Shown here: piece after piece, positions 36,535 through 52,295 of the stretch | Numbering within the stretch: the first letter of the stretch is position 1 | Layout: each line of letters begins with the position of its first letter | Origin: Tetragonia tetragonoides | Taxonomy: Eukaryota; Streptophyta; Magnoliopsida; Caryophyllales; Aizoaceae | DNA: 64,000 nucleotides | Assembly: GCA_038025085.1 (NCBI GenBank) | Contig: CM076140.1 | Location: 3,722,501-3,786,500 of the forward strand | Direction of reading: 5' to 3' | Made by a program: the position numbers and the translations under genes | Notes under the pieces: generated by a model | What the model saw: only the letters and a program-made list of their open reading frames with translations | Databases searched by the model: none | Told to the model about the DNA's origin: nothing

Positions 36535-38689
36535 TGCCCTGGGTTGCCCAACGATCGACAATTCTACATCCTGTTTCCTCTGAAATACGCGTCCACTGTC
36601 GTCGAATCCCCTGGTGGCCATGCCTTGATAAGTGAGAGGAGAGCTAAGAGTTAGATTAGCAATATCTTTGTACTTGTATGTGTCTTCTTTTTCATCCAGT
36701 GAAACTCGCGTCCGAGGATCCAGACCCTATGACTGCGATATTGTGGGAAGCAACAATGCATCAAGTAAAAATTGTTTTTGACAAGCAAAAAAAACAAAGT
36801 AAAAATTGTTTTGTAAAGACATTTTAACGAGCTGAAAAGATTCTTTGGTGAGAGAAAGTAAGCCTCGGAAGCTTATGTTTCCTAGACTCCCCATTCCAGA
36901 CTCAAAGTGCCGGCATCTTCCCTCACCGAGATATTTAATACTGTGAAACTTGAACGTTTTTGAATCAGACTTCAGACTTATAGATGGAAGACCTAAACAG
37001 GTTTATTTGATCCTTGGATTATTACTGTACTTTTAGTGTATGAAGGCTACAACTAAGAGGGTGTGGTTGAGTGATAGAGACTTATCTATCCTTAATCATG
37101 TTGAGGGTTCGAATCTCGCTTTAGGCATGAAACAGCCTTAAATTCTTTGGCCAATTGTCCAATTTTTTTGAGGTGCTTACAAGCCAGCGTAGGGAGATAG
37201 TCAATGTAGTCGACAGTGGATATTCTTGGTGTGAATAAAAATAAAAATGGTTCTAACTTCTGAGGTTCCAACGAGTTCTGGTCAATACTCAAAAAAGGTG
37301 GGAGGAAGAGTCCAAGTTTGTCCTGGTCGTAAATATCTTTTTGGGTGAATTCTTATGTTTGCCGACGAGAAATGTCTTTTTGATTGGGTGTGATTTAGGT
37401 GAGCTACCTTAGTCCTTGGCAATGTCGGGTAATCCACCAGTCATTAGTCAAGAATAAGATACGATAGGTGCATCGCATTTAATCCGCCGTTGCCATTTTA
37501 GAGAGAGAGAGAAAACAAGAACAACGCTTGCTTGCAAACAACAAAAGTCCCCGTACGTCCATATGGCAACTTGTCACAATGGGTTAAAGCTGAGCACCTC
37601 ACCCATGTCAAAACATGCCGTTTCGAAAAACTGTCTACTTAACCAGCCCCTTGTATTTTGTTTTATAAGACTACAGAAGTCCACCCTTATCTAAGTTGTA
37701 CAAGTTGACAAAAGCTTATCTAGTCAATCAATTCTTTGATTAGTTGATTTTTTGTTATTCAAAGCGACGTACATTAGTGATTGAAGATGTGTTGTCAATA
37801 GTCATACTCATAGACATAAATAGCCGTAAAATATTTCCAATTAGACATGCTGAACCTAATTAATCATTTATCCTATTGCATCACATTACCTAGTTTAATG
37901 CTTGAATTTGTAATTCGCAGTTTACACTTAAGCTTTCGTGTGATAAAAAAGGTCCAAATTGGAAACTAGTATCTCACTTAGGCAATTTTTTTTTTTTTTT
38001 TCCTCGTCATTTTTTTTATTTTTTTTGGCTCGTCATCTCACATAAGACTTGCTCATGAAGGTTTTACCCTATCATCTCAAAAAAAAATAAATAAATAAAT
38101 AAATTCCCGGCCTTTTAAGCAAAGGTATAAAAGTTTTACCATAGCTTTTACATGTCTAGTAAAAGCTAATGCCCCTTCAACTTGTTGAAGTCTTGAAGAT
38201 GCCATCTTCATTGTCATTCAAGTTGAAACTTTTTCCAACTTTTTTTTTACCTTCATGACTGATCAATGGTTCTGTTCTTTCATCAAAGCTTCCTATTTTC
38301 ACTTATACCATTCTGGTGCAGTCCAACCAGCATCACTCTTCTAACTGAATAATTTCTTTATTACCTTCTTCGGCCTTCCCAGTCAAATAAGGCAAAGATA
38401 CCCTTTGCATAAAATAAATGCTCTTCTTGTGATTACTAGTTTCATAAAGGTAGGTTGATGTTTCAAAAATTATATTGAGGCAAATAATGTCATCCTTATT
38501 AAATTACAAGTTTTAGATGATCGGAGTTTGTAAAAAGATTATTGTACCCTCATTTGAATGGGAGGTATTTGCCGTCTTTTGCACGTGAAAAGAAATATTG
38601 GGGCAAAAAAAGAATCAAAAGAGGAAATTGTTTCCTATCGTTCTTCTACATTAGTGAGTTTTAAGTGTCACATATGAATGAGTAAATAT
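36535..38689. other. AP4M 3' UTR and intergenic DNA
   Basis: AP4M 3' UTR, then AT-rich DNA with one SINE and simple repeats ((AAAT)n at about 38085). No gene recognised. Confidence 0.6.
37050..37229 (+). mobile_element. tRNA-derived SINE, copy B
   Basis: Starts GGGTGTGGTTGAGTGATAGA (A-box-like), B-box GAGGGTTCGAATCTCGC, body ATTCTTTGGCCAATTGTCC and TTACAAGCCAGCGTAGGGAG, end GTCGACAGTGGATATTCTTGG, then an A-rich tail AATAAAAATAAAAATGG. Full-length relative of copy A at 10963. Confidence 0.75.
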
Positions 38690-41600
38690 TTTTAAAAAAA
38701 TATCTATCTTCGTTCCGAGTCTTCCGAAAGCTTAAAAAACGTGGATTACAGCTTTTGTTTTTGGTTTTTTCGGGGCTTGGGTGTCATTTTTTTCCAAGCC
38801 TCTCCGGGGGATCTACCATGACCATAGAGAATTCTCGGTGTGTCCCGAGAGTGTCATCCGAATCCCTGAACTTCGATATCACCCATCGCGTTAGTGTTGA
38901 TTCTTACACCACAAGTGTCCCGTAGAACGCCCTTCCAAGCCTATCAGGGTCTGAATAAGCGACCCCAATGGCCTCCCATGTCTCCTAGGGGTATTCCTTC
39001 TGATGTGTTGCAAAAATATACACCTTCGTTCGGAGGCCTCCTGTAAGCCCAAAAAAACGTGGATTATCCTTCGTTTTCAGCTTCCCGAACCCGAGTGTCA
39101 TTTTTCCCAAACTTTTTCGGGAGGTCTATCATGACCCTAGAATACCCTCGTTGCCTCGGGAGGGTTATCCGGAAACCCAAACTTTGATATCACCCATGCC
39201 TTTGGTGTTCCAACTCTTACACTAGTGTGCTGTAAAATGCGCTTCCAAGCCTATCAGGGACCAAATAAGTGATCCCGAGGGCCTCCTATAGTCCTATGTC
39301 CACTACGGGTGTCTCATGCAATGTAGTGCGAAAATATCCACCTTCGTTCCAGGGCCTCCGGGAAGCTCAAAAAACGTGAATTATAGCCTTTGTTTTCGGC
39401 TTTCCAAGGCTTGGTGTCATTTTTTTCCAAACGTCTCGAGGGGTCTACCACGACACTAAAGGACCTTCGGTGCCCCATGAGAATCATTCGGATCCCCGAA
39501 CTTCGATATCACTCATGGCATTGGTGTTCCCACTCTTACACCACCAGTGTCCGTAAAACGACCTTCCAAGCCTATCAGAGCCCGAATAAGCGACCCCAAG
39601 GGACTCCGATGTCCCCTAGGGGTATTCTGTCTGATGTGGTGCAAAAATATACACCTTCGGTACCTGGCCTTCTGTAAGCCCAAAAAAGGTGGATTATAGC
39701 TTTCATTTTCGGCTTCCCGGGTCCGGGTGTCATTTTTGGCCAAACTTTTCCAGGAGGTCTATCATGACCATAGAGTACCCTCAGCGCCTCGGGAGGGTCA
39801 TCCGGAAACCCAAACTTTGATATCACCCATACTTTTGGTGTTCCAACTCTTACACTAGTGTGTCGTAAAACGCCCTTCCAAGCCTATCAAAGACCGGAAA
39901 AGCGACCCCGAATGCCTCCTATGTCCCCTAGGAGTGTCCTATGCGATGTTGTACGAAAATATCAACCTTTGTTCCGAGGCTTCCCGGAAGCTTAAAAGAC
40001 GTGGATTATCGGCTTCCCGGGACTCGGCTGTCATTTTTTCCCAAACTTCTCTGGGGGGTTTACCATGACCCTAAAGAACCCTTGATGCCCGGGGAGGGTA
40101 ATTCGAATCCCCGAACTTCGATATCACCCATGATGTTGGTGTTCCGGCTCTTACACCATTAGTGTCCCATAAAACGCCCTTCCAAGCCTATCAGGATCTG
40201 AATTAGCAACCCTAAGGGTCTCCCATGTCCCCTAGGGATGGTTAAAAAATATACACATTCGTTCCGTGGCATCCTGTAAGCCTAAAAAATGTGAATTATA
40301 TAGCCTTCATTTTCGATTTCCCAGGCCTGGGTGTCATTTTTATCCAAAAGTTTTTCTGGGAGGTCTATCATAACCCTAGAGTATCCTCGATGCCCCGAGA
40401 GGGTCATCCGAAAAGCCAAAATTTGATATCACCCATGCCTTTTGTGTTCCAACTCTTACGCTAGTGTGCCGTAAAACGCCATTCCAAGCCTATCAGTGAC
40501 TTGATAAGCGACCCTGAGTGCCTCCCATGTCCCCTACTGGTGTCCCGTGAAATGTAGTATGAAAATATCCACCTTCATTCCGGGGCCTCCCGAAAGCTCA
40601 AAAAACGTGGATAATATAGCCTTCGTTTTCGACTTCCCGGGTCTCGGGTGTCATTTTTGCTAAAACTTCTCCAGGGGGTCTACCATGACCCTAGAGGACC
40701 CTTGGTGCCCCCAAAGATTCATCCCGATCCTTGAACTTCAATATCACTCATGGGTCATGGCGGTGGTGTTCCAACTCGTACACTACGCCCTTCCAAGCCT
40801 ATTAGGGTCCGAATATAAGACCCAAAGGGCCTCCCGTATCCCCTAGGGGTGTTCCGTCTGATGTGGTGCAAAAATATACACCTTCATTTCGGGGCCTTTT
40901 GTAAGCCCAAAAAATGTGGATTATAGCCTCGTTTTCGGCTTCTCGGGCCCGGGTGTCATTTTTGCCCAAACTTTTCTTGGAGGTCTATCATGACCTTAGA
41001 GTACCCTCGGCGCCCTGGGTGGGTCATCCAAAAACCCGAACTTTGATATCACCGAAGCCTTTGGTGTTCCTACTCTTACACTAGTGTGCCTTAAAACGCC
41101 CTTCATAAGCGACACCGAATGCCTCCCATGTCCCCTATGGATGTCCCCGTGCAATGTAGTTCGAAAATATCCACCTTCATTCCGGGGCCTCTCGGAAGCT
41201 CAAAAGAGATGGATTATAGCCTTCATTTTCGGCTTCCCGAGGCTCGGGTATCATTTTCTCCCAATCTTCTCCGAGGGGTTTACCATGACCCTAGAGAACA
41301 CTCGGTGCCGGGTAGGGTCATCCAGATCCCCGAACTTCGATAACACTCATACCGGGGCACCGGACTCTTACACCATCAGTGTCCCGTAAATCGCCATTCC
41401 AAGCCTATCAGGGTCCGAATAAGCGACCCTAAGGGCCTCCCATGTCCCCTAGCGGTGTTCCGTTTGATATGGTGCAAAAATATACACTTTCGTTCTGGGG
41501 CCTCCTGTAAGCCCAATAAACGTGGATTATAGCCTTCGTTTTCAGCTTTCCGGACCTGGGTGTCATTTTTGCCCAAGCATTTTTCCTGGAGGTCTCTCAT

Positions 41601-42620
41601 GACCCTAGATTACCCTTGGTGCCCCGCAAGGGTCATCCGGAAACCCGAACTGTGATATTAACCATGCCTTTGGTGTTCCGACTCTTACACTAATGTGCCG
41701 TAAAACGCTCTTCCAAGCCTATCAGGGACCAAATAAGCGACCCCGAGGGCCTCCCATGTTCCCTAAGGGTGTCCCGTGCGATGTAGTGCGAAAATATCCA
41801 CCTTCGTTCCGGGGCCTCTCGGAAGCTCAAAAAACGTGGATTCTACCCTTTGTTTTCAGTTTCCCGGAACTCGAGTGTCATCTTTTACCAAACTTCTCCG
41901 GGGAGTTAATCATGGCAATAGAGCATCCTCGGTGCCCTGGGAGTGCCATCCGGATCCCCGATTTCCGATATCACCCATGCCTTCGCTATTTTCCTATCGT
42001 TACATTAGTGTCCCGTAAAATCGTCCTTACAAGCCTATCAGGGACCCGATAATGGACCTCGGAGGTCTCTAATGTTCCCTAAGAGTGTCCCGTGCAATGT
42101 GGTGCGAAAATATCCACCTTGATTACGGTGCCTTACAGAAGCCCAAAAAACGTGGATTATAGCATTCATTTTCGGCTTTCAGAGGGCTCGTGTATCAATT
42201 TTGCTCAAACTTCTCCGGGGGGGTTATCATAGAGCTAGAGGATACTCGGTGCGTCGGGAGGGTCATCTCAATCCTCGAACTTCAAAATCACCCATGCATT
42301 CGGTGTTCCTGCCCTTACATTGGTGTCCCGTAAAAACGCCCTTACAAGCCTATCAGGAACTTGATAGCGGACCCAGGGGGCCTCTTATGCTCCCTAAGGT
42401 TTTCCCGTGCGACGTGGTGTGAAAATATCCACCTTCGTTTCGAGGCCTCCCGAAAGCGCAAAAAAGATGGATTATAGCCTTTAATTTTTGACATCCAAGG
42501 GCCCGGTTTCCGTTTTTTCCATAACTTCTACGGGAGGGTTTATCATCACCCTAGAGGACCTCCGGTGCCTCATGACGGTCATCCGCGTTCTCGAACTCCG
42601 ATTTCACCCATGGGATATGG
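38690..42620 (-). repeat. Satellite-like array B, ~312-bp monomers, opposite orientation
   Basis: About 12-13 units, spaced about 302-321 bp (for example CTTCCAAGCCTATCAGG recurs near 38933, 39243, 39563, 39876, 40180, 40483). Read on the minus strand it has the same landmarks as array A (CCCCTAGGGGACATGGGAGG, GGAACACC, GAAGTTTGGG, GGCTATAATCCACG) but with its own variants (GTTTTACGGGACACTAGTGT, GGGTGATATCGAAGTTCGG). It is a related but distinct subfamily; one unit near 41100 is shortened. Confidence 0.92.
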
Positions 42621-44999
42621 GACTTGAGACATGGGACATGGGCCACCAAGGCAATAAATTTTTGATGTACTTAGTTCATTTCGATCCATTGTCTACTATT
42701 ATAATCTTTGGTAGAAGAACTTTTTAAGAGAGTATTCTCAAGTTTGTTACTAAAAGGCTAATAACTGTTTCCTAAGCACTCGCCCAAATATAGGTCAATG
42801 TTATGTTTACAGTATGACTAATTATAATAAGTAGAACTATAATGCAACAAATAATGTTTTTTAGGGGTAGATACCTCTAACTCTTATAGAAGCACTACAA
42901 GACAATGAATGACTTCTATTTTTTTTTTTTTTTTGTCAAAGGCTAATACACGACCAGTGGATGACTATTACCATGACTTGAGGGCAACAACATTTTTATA
43001 TTTTCCCTAACTAAATTAAGAGTAATCATGCTGCGGATGAACCTCTCCAACTCCTGCATTGGTGTTGTTTTATTTTTATTTACCAGTTAATCACAAAATT
43101 AGCACCAAAAAAGAAAAAAAAATTATTACAACAAACTTAGAAGCAAGGCAACCCATAAGAAAACATTAAATTTTTAAAAAACACCAAAAAAAGCTGAACC
43201 ACACTAGTTTTTATTAGTATCCAATATATTAATGTATACATGTACATATAGCTTATCCACTCCAAAATGTGCATTATATTACTTTGATAGAGTGAAGGGA
43301 GACCATTTGGAGTGCAAAAAAATGCACAATCCTCTTGGCAAATGAGAAAAGGGTGGAAGTCCAATTTCAAAACCTAGGGCTTTGAGTAAAGAAAGGTCCA
43401 GGATGAAGAATATATGCCCCTCAAGATGACATGGCAAATTATAAGCCATCAAAGTTGAAAAACAAGAATAGCCCATTTGGTCTCACTGGAATATCCTAGT
43501 GATCTTGACCCCAAGTCATAAACCATTACCCCATCCACAGACTTCTGGTGACAAAAACAGATGATTCTGAGAATAATGCACTAACAAGAAGCAAGCAAGA
43601 TGGGATAGGATGGGATAGGAGATGGGGCATGGGGCATGGCATGGGAATTGGACATGGAACATGGACCATGGACCATTGACATGGGGGTCATGTCATATTG
43701 TCATGTGTCCTCAAAATTGGCTTGGGACTTGAGAGCTATTCGGTGCACCATTCCAATCATAAATGACAAATGTCCCATCCATATCCCTTTCTTCCTATGT
43801 CTATAATTGTGTATCTTATCTCATTAGCCATTATTATTTAGCAGTTTAACAGTATAAAACACTGATATAAATCAAGGAATTAAAGGTAAGTGGAGTAAAA
43901 CAGTTTTTTGGTTAATTTTGGGAAAGAGAATCAAAAATATTGCTTGAAGAAAGGAGAAAGCAAAACCAAAGCAAAGAAAAAAGACAAGGTCTAATATAAG
44001 TACAGAATATTATGTGTATGAATAATATAGCCCCAGAAATAGGAAAAAGATGGTGCAGCAGTAGAAGACCCATCAAATCAAATTTGCCAATCTCCATAAA
44101 TGAAAAAGCAGAAATATTATGCAGTGGACAAATGCAGAAAAATTGTACGTCGTCGTGCCCAATGCACTGCCAAATGCCAATACAGTACAGTCTCTCTCTC
44201 TCCTCTCTCAGTAGAGCTGGCAAGCAACATAAGAAGCCAACAAGTGAAAGGCGTATGTATGTATGTATGTATAGAGAGAGAGGCTAAACTCTGATTCTGA
44301 AGCTATAAAAGCCAAGTCACGTTCCACACTGCAGGAATTGAGCTTTCGCTTTAATCCCCAGAAGGGTAGGCTAAAAGATGATGGATAGATATGAAACAAC
44401 GAAAGGAGAGAGAGAGAGAAAGGAGAGAGAGAGAGGTGGTCAGAATTATCATTTTCCCTTGGCTCTCTTCAAAGCCTGCACTTCACTGCACCCCTGCCTG
44501 CAACTGATATCATCCATCACCTGCACGCCTCATCCACCGTCCTATCCTCTCACTTCTCTCTCTCACTCTCTCACCCTTGCTTTCTCAAACTTCAATGCAT
44601 GCCTGTTTTCTCTCTCTCTTTGGACCAATGAACCTCCATGTTAATGGATTGGAGCCTTTGGAGGGGTTACCCGGCCTACATCTTTACCCTCTTACCCAAA
44701 CTACAACTGGAATTAATTAATACTTTCTCTGTCCTAAATTATTTGTCTTTCTTAACATTTGTGACTCACAATAATGTGAATCACGGAAAATAAATTGGAC
44801 AAACAATTTAGACCGAAGAGAGTACAAACAAATAAACAACAAACTAGTTACATTACTTACATATAAAAGACACAATTTTCAATCTGTTACCGTTACGAGA
44901 TCTGCGAGATTTCAAGCGTGAAAGTTCGGTTAAAATCTCGCATATCTCGTAACAGTTAAATTACATGGCCATGCATGAAAACAAAACATTTCTAAACAA
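42621..44999. other. Intergenic
   Basis: No gene recognised. Contains degenerate GGGACATGGGACATGGGCC-like repeats right after array B and again at 43600-43700, plus GA/CT-rich tracts (44190-44220, 44405-44435) and a short hairpin. Confidence 0.55.
44892..44953. other. 62-nt hairpin-forming inverted repeat
   Basis: Two 24-nt arms (GTTACGAGATCTGCGAGATT... and ...AATCTCGCATATCTCGTAAC) pair with two mismatches around a 14-nt loop. I recognise no known miRNA in it. It may be a tiny MITE or a small foldback. Confidence 0.6.
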
Positions 45000-45674
45000 C
45001 AACAACCCAGTAAATGTCCTGCCGAGGGCGGGGTCTGGAGATATCCAGATGTACGCAGCCTTATCCCTAACTAGTCGCCTAGTAGAGAGGCTGTTTCCAA
45101 AAGACCCACAAAAAACAATTTGATTTTTGAAATCAGTAGGAAACATGCAAAGGTGGATATTAAAACAACTGAATGCAATAAAAATAAAAATAAAAATAAA
45201 AATAAAAATAAAAATAAAAATAATAATAAAAATAATAATAATAATAATAGAAAAGATAAATAAATAAATAAAATAATAACGAACAAACAAACCAACAAAT
45301 AAATAGCTAAATAAATAAAAATCTACACCCTCCATGTAGTATCATCTATGTGAATCCTAATACGCCAAAGTTTCCTATTAAGGCCTAGATCCTCGGTAAG
45401 CTCCAAGAGGGTCAAATCGTTCTTAATCACCTCACTCCAACTCTTCTTAGGCCTCCCTCTTCTTCTCTTACAGTCCCTAAGCATAATCTTCTCGCACCTC
45501 CTCACCGGAGCGTCGGGATGTCTCCTCACTACATGACCAAACCATCTAAGTCTCGTTTCCCGCATCTTACTCTCAATATCTGCCACCCCAACATTGTCTA
45601 TCCTAATTAGGTTGCACATCCAACGAAGCATCCTCATCTCAGCCACCCTCATCTTTTGAACATGAGCCTGTCAC
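45000..45674 (-). mobile_element. 5'-truncated LINE (non-LTR retrotransposon)
   Basis: 675 bp flanked by a perfect 15-bp target duplication AACATTTCTAAACAA (44985-44999, 45675-45689). In minus-strand sense: 3' end of ORF2, then a (TTTTTA)n/(ATT)n-rich tract, then a 3' UTR with CTCTCTACTAGGCGACTAG and GCTGCGTACATCTGGATATC, ending in a (TTG)n tail. 5' truncation plus a long target duplication is the classic LINE pattern. Confidence 0.85.
45323..45652 (-). pseudogene. LINE ORF2 C-terminal fragment
   Basis: About 109 codons with the typical tail of plant LINE reverse transcriptase ORFs: [34 protein letters not shown] and [12 protein letters not shown]. The RT catalytic core lies upstream and is missing, so no activity is possible. 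Confidence 0.85.
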
Positions 45675-45689
45675 AACATTTCTAAACAA

Positions 45690-46347
45690 ATTAAGACAAA
45701 ACAATAATAAACTTTTTTTTGGAAGGTAGTAACATAAATTGACAGTACTGTACATACAACACACAGCTGCACAATTTCCTTCTCAGAATGTTAAAAATGA
45801 GCATAAAACTGGACAAAATAGAGAGAAAGATAGAATTACACAAAACTATAAGTAATCACTTGGGGTTATCATTTTCATATACTGTAATTTTCACTAATCA
45901 AACACATGATGATTATATATATATAAAAAAAAAAAAAGAAAAAAAAAAGAGCCCTACCTAGTGGACTAGCAGAAAATTACAATTTACAAAGCCCAAATTT
46001 AGTTGGAAGGAGTAGTACACAAGGAGTACAACAAACTACAAACATTCCCAATACATTAGACCACTCATCAGTCATCATGCACTGTAGTGGATTTGAAAAA
46101 ACAAAACAAAACAACAAATTACTAATTAACATCATATAATAGAGAAACTATTTGCTACAAGAAAATCACCAAAACCCCTAAACTAGTATTTAATTTCCAT
46201 CCCATTTTTTCACTACAAATCTAATTTATAAAACACTACCACCAAACAAAAAAAAAAAAAATCAAAACAGAAAAAACTAACCTAATAAGATAAGCTTCAA
46301 ACTTTTGTAACATAGCATAATATCTTGTGATCATCATCAACATCAAT
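45690..46347. other. Intergenic and AHL 3' UTR
   Basis: No gene. AT-rich, with poly-A tracts near 45930 and 46250; the part next to 46347 is likely the 3' UTR of the AHL gene. Confidence 0.5.
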
Positions 46348-47382
46348 TTAATAAGGTGGAGGTGGTGGTCTAGCAGTGGGTGCCCATATAACTTCAGAAG
46401 GTGAAGTCCCCATGTGACAACTATACATTCCCATGGGCCCACCACCACTTCCACCACTTCCCCCACCACCACCATCTCCACCACCGGATACCGGCGAACT
46501 TGACTGTCTATCACCGGTCACCGACGGGTTTTGCACCTCTTGTTCTTCAATTGGTAACCGGCAGTAACTTGGACTGTTAAACGACGCCGCAATGATGTAA
46601 ACAGTACCGGAGGCCAAAAGGGGACCCACCACTTTCCCTCCAACGATTTGCCCTTGTGGGCCCGCTAACGATATTGTAAACGCAAACCCGTTATCATTGT
46701 TACTGTTGTTGTTATTAGTGCTAAACGGCAGCGTTTGGAGGAGCAAAACAGCGGATAAAGACAAGATATCAAAACGACCATGAAAAGTGACGGTACCACC
46801 GGGTACAGCAGTTGAAGGTTGTTTAAGGCTGACGTCAGCAACAGCGCCTGATGCCGTCAGCACACAAAGTCCAACACCACGACGGCGCGTGAAGCGCGTG
46901 AGAGATTCAACTATATCGGACCCACTTGGTACTTCGAGGATGTACGGGGCCATGGCTGGTTCAGGGTCACGGGTTATTACGATTGGCGGTTTAGGTTTGT
47001 TTTTTGAACCGGGCGGTCTACCTCTGGTCCGGCGTGAGACCTCGATTGAACCGCCATCTTCGCTTGTGGTTGGTGTTGTTTTGGGTTTTTTGTTGGTGGG
47101 TTGTTGTGGTTGTGGTGGTGGTGGCGTGGTGGTTGGTGCGGCGGTGCTTGTAGTACTGTCGGCTTCTTCTGAGTCTTTCAGTGCGGCGGTCGTTAATGGG
47201 AAAGGGTGGTGAGACGGGTAGAATTTTGGGGGTTGTTGATGTTGGGTTTGGTTTTGAAGGTGAGGGGGTGGAAATTTAGAGAATAATTGAGCATTGTGAT
47301 GATGGTTATTGTTATGGTTATGGTTATGGTTATGGTTATGGTTATGGTGATTATCTTGGTCATCTAAGTACTCTCCTTTCAT
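46348..47382 (-). CDS. AT-hook motif nuclear-localized protein (AHL17/28-like)
   Basis: Intronless, 344 residues. N-terminus MKGEYLDDQD followed by an His/Asn repeat (residues about 11-30) and a Pro/Gln/Thr-rich region; one AT-hook RGRPPGSKNKPKPP at about 120-133; PPC/DUF296 domain about 143-285 (MAPYILEVPSGSDIVESLTR, GRFDILSLSAVLLL, SLAGPQGQIVGGKVVGPLL); then a Gly/Ser-rich stretch and a conserved-looking end, SEVIWAPTARPPPPPY. AHL proteins bind AT-rich DNA in the minor groove, trimerise through PPC and repress growth and flowering genes. Single AT-hook, type-I PPC and no intron fit clade A. The ATG at 47382 is preferred over one at 47787, whose extension is translated microsatellite (poly-Ile). 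Confidence 0.9.
   Translation of the reverse strand: MKGEYLDDQDNHHNHNHNHNHNHNNNHHHNAQLFSKFPPPHLQNQTQHQQPPKFYPSHHPFPLTTAALKDSEEADSTTSTAAPTTTPPPPQPQQPTNKKPKTTPTTSEDGGSIEVSRRTRGRPPGSKNKPKPPIVITRDPEPAMAPYILEVPSGSDIVESLTRFTRRRGVGLCVLTASGAVADVSLKQPSTAVPGGTVTFHGRFDILSLSAVLLLQTLPFSTNNNNSNNDNGFAFTISLAGPQGQIVGGKVVGPLLASGTVYIIAASFNSPSYCRLPIEEQEVQNPSVTGDRQSSSPVSGGGDGGGGGSGGSGGGPMGMYSCHMGTSPSEVIWAPTARPPPPPY
47305..47350 (-). repeat. Hexanucleotide repeat encoding His-Asn
   Basis: GGTTAT/CATAAC-type hexamer repeated about six times inside the AHL coding region, giving the HNHNHN run; length variation would change the protein in two-residue steps without a frameshift. Confidence 0.85.
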
Positions 47383-47446
47383 TTTCTGTGAATTGGAATA
47401 TGAGGTGGGGAAGTAAGGTGTTACTGTTTGGGTTTTTTTGTTTTTG

Positions 47447-50819
<3,373 letters not shown>

Positions 50820-51122
50820 CTTGTGCGGATTTAGTCCATGGTGGAACAATACTTAGAGTCACCCCCTACTTCATCTGGAGTCACCCCCCCTCTAAAAGTA
50901 GAGCCACCTCTCAAATTTATACTTGGCACCATCCCTACTTCACTTGGAGCCTCCCTCTACTTTACTTGGAGCCACCCCCTACTTCACCTAGAGCCACCCC
51001 TCAAAATTACTCAAAATTACTTTACTTGGAGCCACCCCCTACTTTACCTGGAGCCACCCCCTATTTCACCTGAAGTGACTCCTCAAAATTACTTGGTTTA
51101 CGGTGGACTAAGTCCATACAAG
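50820..51122. mobile_element. TIR-bounded element with internal minisatellite
   Basis: 303 bp. Ends are imperfect inverted repeats (CTTGTGCGGATTTAGTCCA left; CTTGTATGGACTTAGTCCA read inward from the right). The interior is a degenerate minisatellite of about 27 bp, TTACTTGGAGCCACCCCCTA with variants, repeated eight or so times. I could not find a clear target duplication. Looks like a MITE of unknown class. Confidence 0.55.
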
Positions 51123-52295
51123 ACATGCTGATTATAACAACCCCCTAACCCCCAAAAAACAAAACCTTAAGTGATGGGCCCATGGGGTGAAATGAAAGGC
51201 CCACAGCATAGAGAAAGTACATGGTGGTAATGTGCACACAATCTGTACAGTAGTGTACTGTGGGAGGTTGTTGTGCCTTAACTTGGCTGGTCCATTGTAA
51301 GGTATGGGCTGAATACTTATAGTCAATCATAAACATGAGGCGTTCTAAATCGCACAAACTAAAACCAAAGGACCCCACCTTTTTTGGGATACTTTGTCGT
51401 GGCGGCCTGTATCTTTGTTAGGATTATTATTCGGATTACTTACTGGGTTCAATGCTTTCTACCCTTTGACGATCTGTCCCTCTAGTCTCTCTCTCTCTTT
51501 CTCCACTCTCTCTCCTGGACGCGTTCTGGGTAGGGCTATTGAGGTGATAACTCCACATCAGAACAGAAGAAGATCAACACGGGTTGTCTTTGCCTAGGAC
51601 GCAAGTAATACATACACTTCGTACACCAAAGTGTCCTTTAGTTAAAACTGCATATACATATGGGGTTGGCTAAGTTGACCCTTCGATGGCAAAGCTGTAT
51701 TAGGAATCATAACAAGCTAACAGGATGTCTCAACCAAAGCCAGCTGTTAGGTGGGCTTGGACTCTTATGTTCACTGGAATCCAAGATTAGACCCGACCAG
51801 ACCTTAAATTGGTTGAGCCGAAACCGATAACTCACAAGTCACGACTGAGCATACTATTCATCCTCAAAACCAAGGATGAGAGGTCAGAGACTGAGTTTCT
51901 CCAAACTTGTTCGCCATTGATTACCGATAAGATAGATTGTAACGGGCGCTAAAAACTAACATCAGAAGCCAGCAGTCTAGCTTAGCCAGGAACATCATGA
52001 ATTTCCAGGAGGGAGATAATGAAAGGTAACAAATGAAACACCAAAGTATCACACAGCCATTCATAAATCCGCTCAAATGGGAAGCTTAGACAGAGTAAAA
52101 TGCATATAAACTTTTCTTTCTTTTATATATCTCTCGTTAAATACAAATGTAACAGTAACCTTACATACATACAATATTTCCGAACCCAACCCCCGCCCCG
52201 CCAAAAGAATTTAAAAAAAAAAACGGGGGGAAAGGGATACTAACATTAAACACTTATTCCCATCTCTCGACTAAAACCATTATATGATGGAATGC
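51123..52295. other. Intergenic and UBP 3' UTR
   Basis: No gene recognised. The part near 52100-52295 is likely the 3' UTR of the ubiquitin protease gene. Confidence 0.5.

Noticed and set aside
24580..42620. CRISPR-like array
   Set aside because: Repeats are about 310 bp and contiguous with no unique spacers, and the genome is eukaryotic.
43600..43710. Possible short tandem repeat gene near GGGCATGGGGCATGGCATGG
   Set aside because: Only degenerate GGCATG/GACATGG words, no frame; kept as a note to the array boundary finding.
51394..51597. 67-codon ORF before the UBP gene
   Set aside because: Starts with TTG rather than ATG, is low complexity in the middle and matches nothing.
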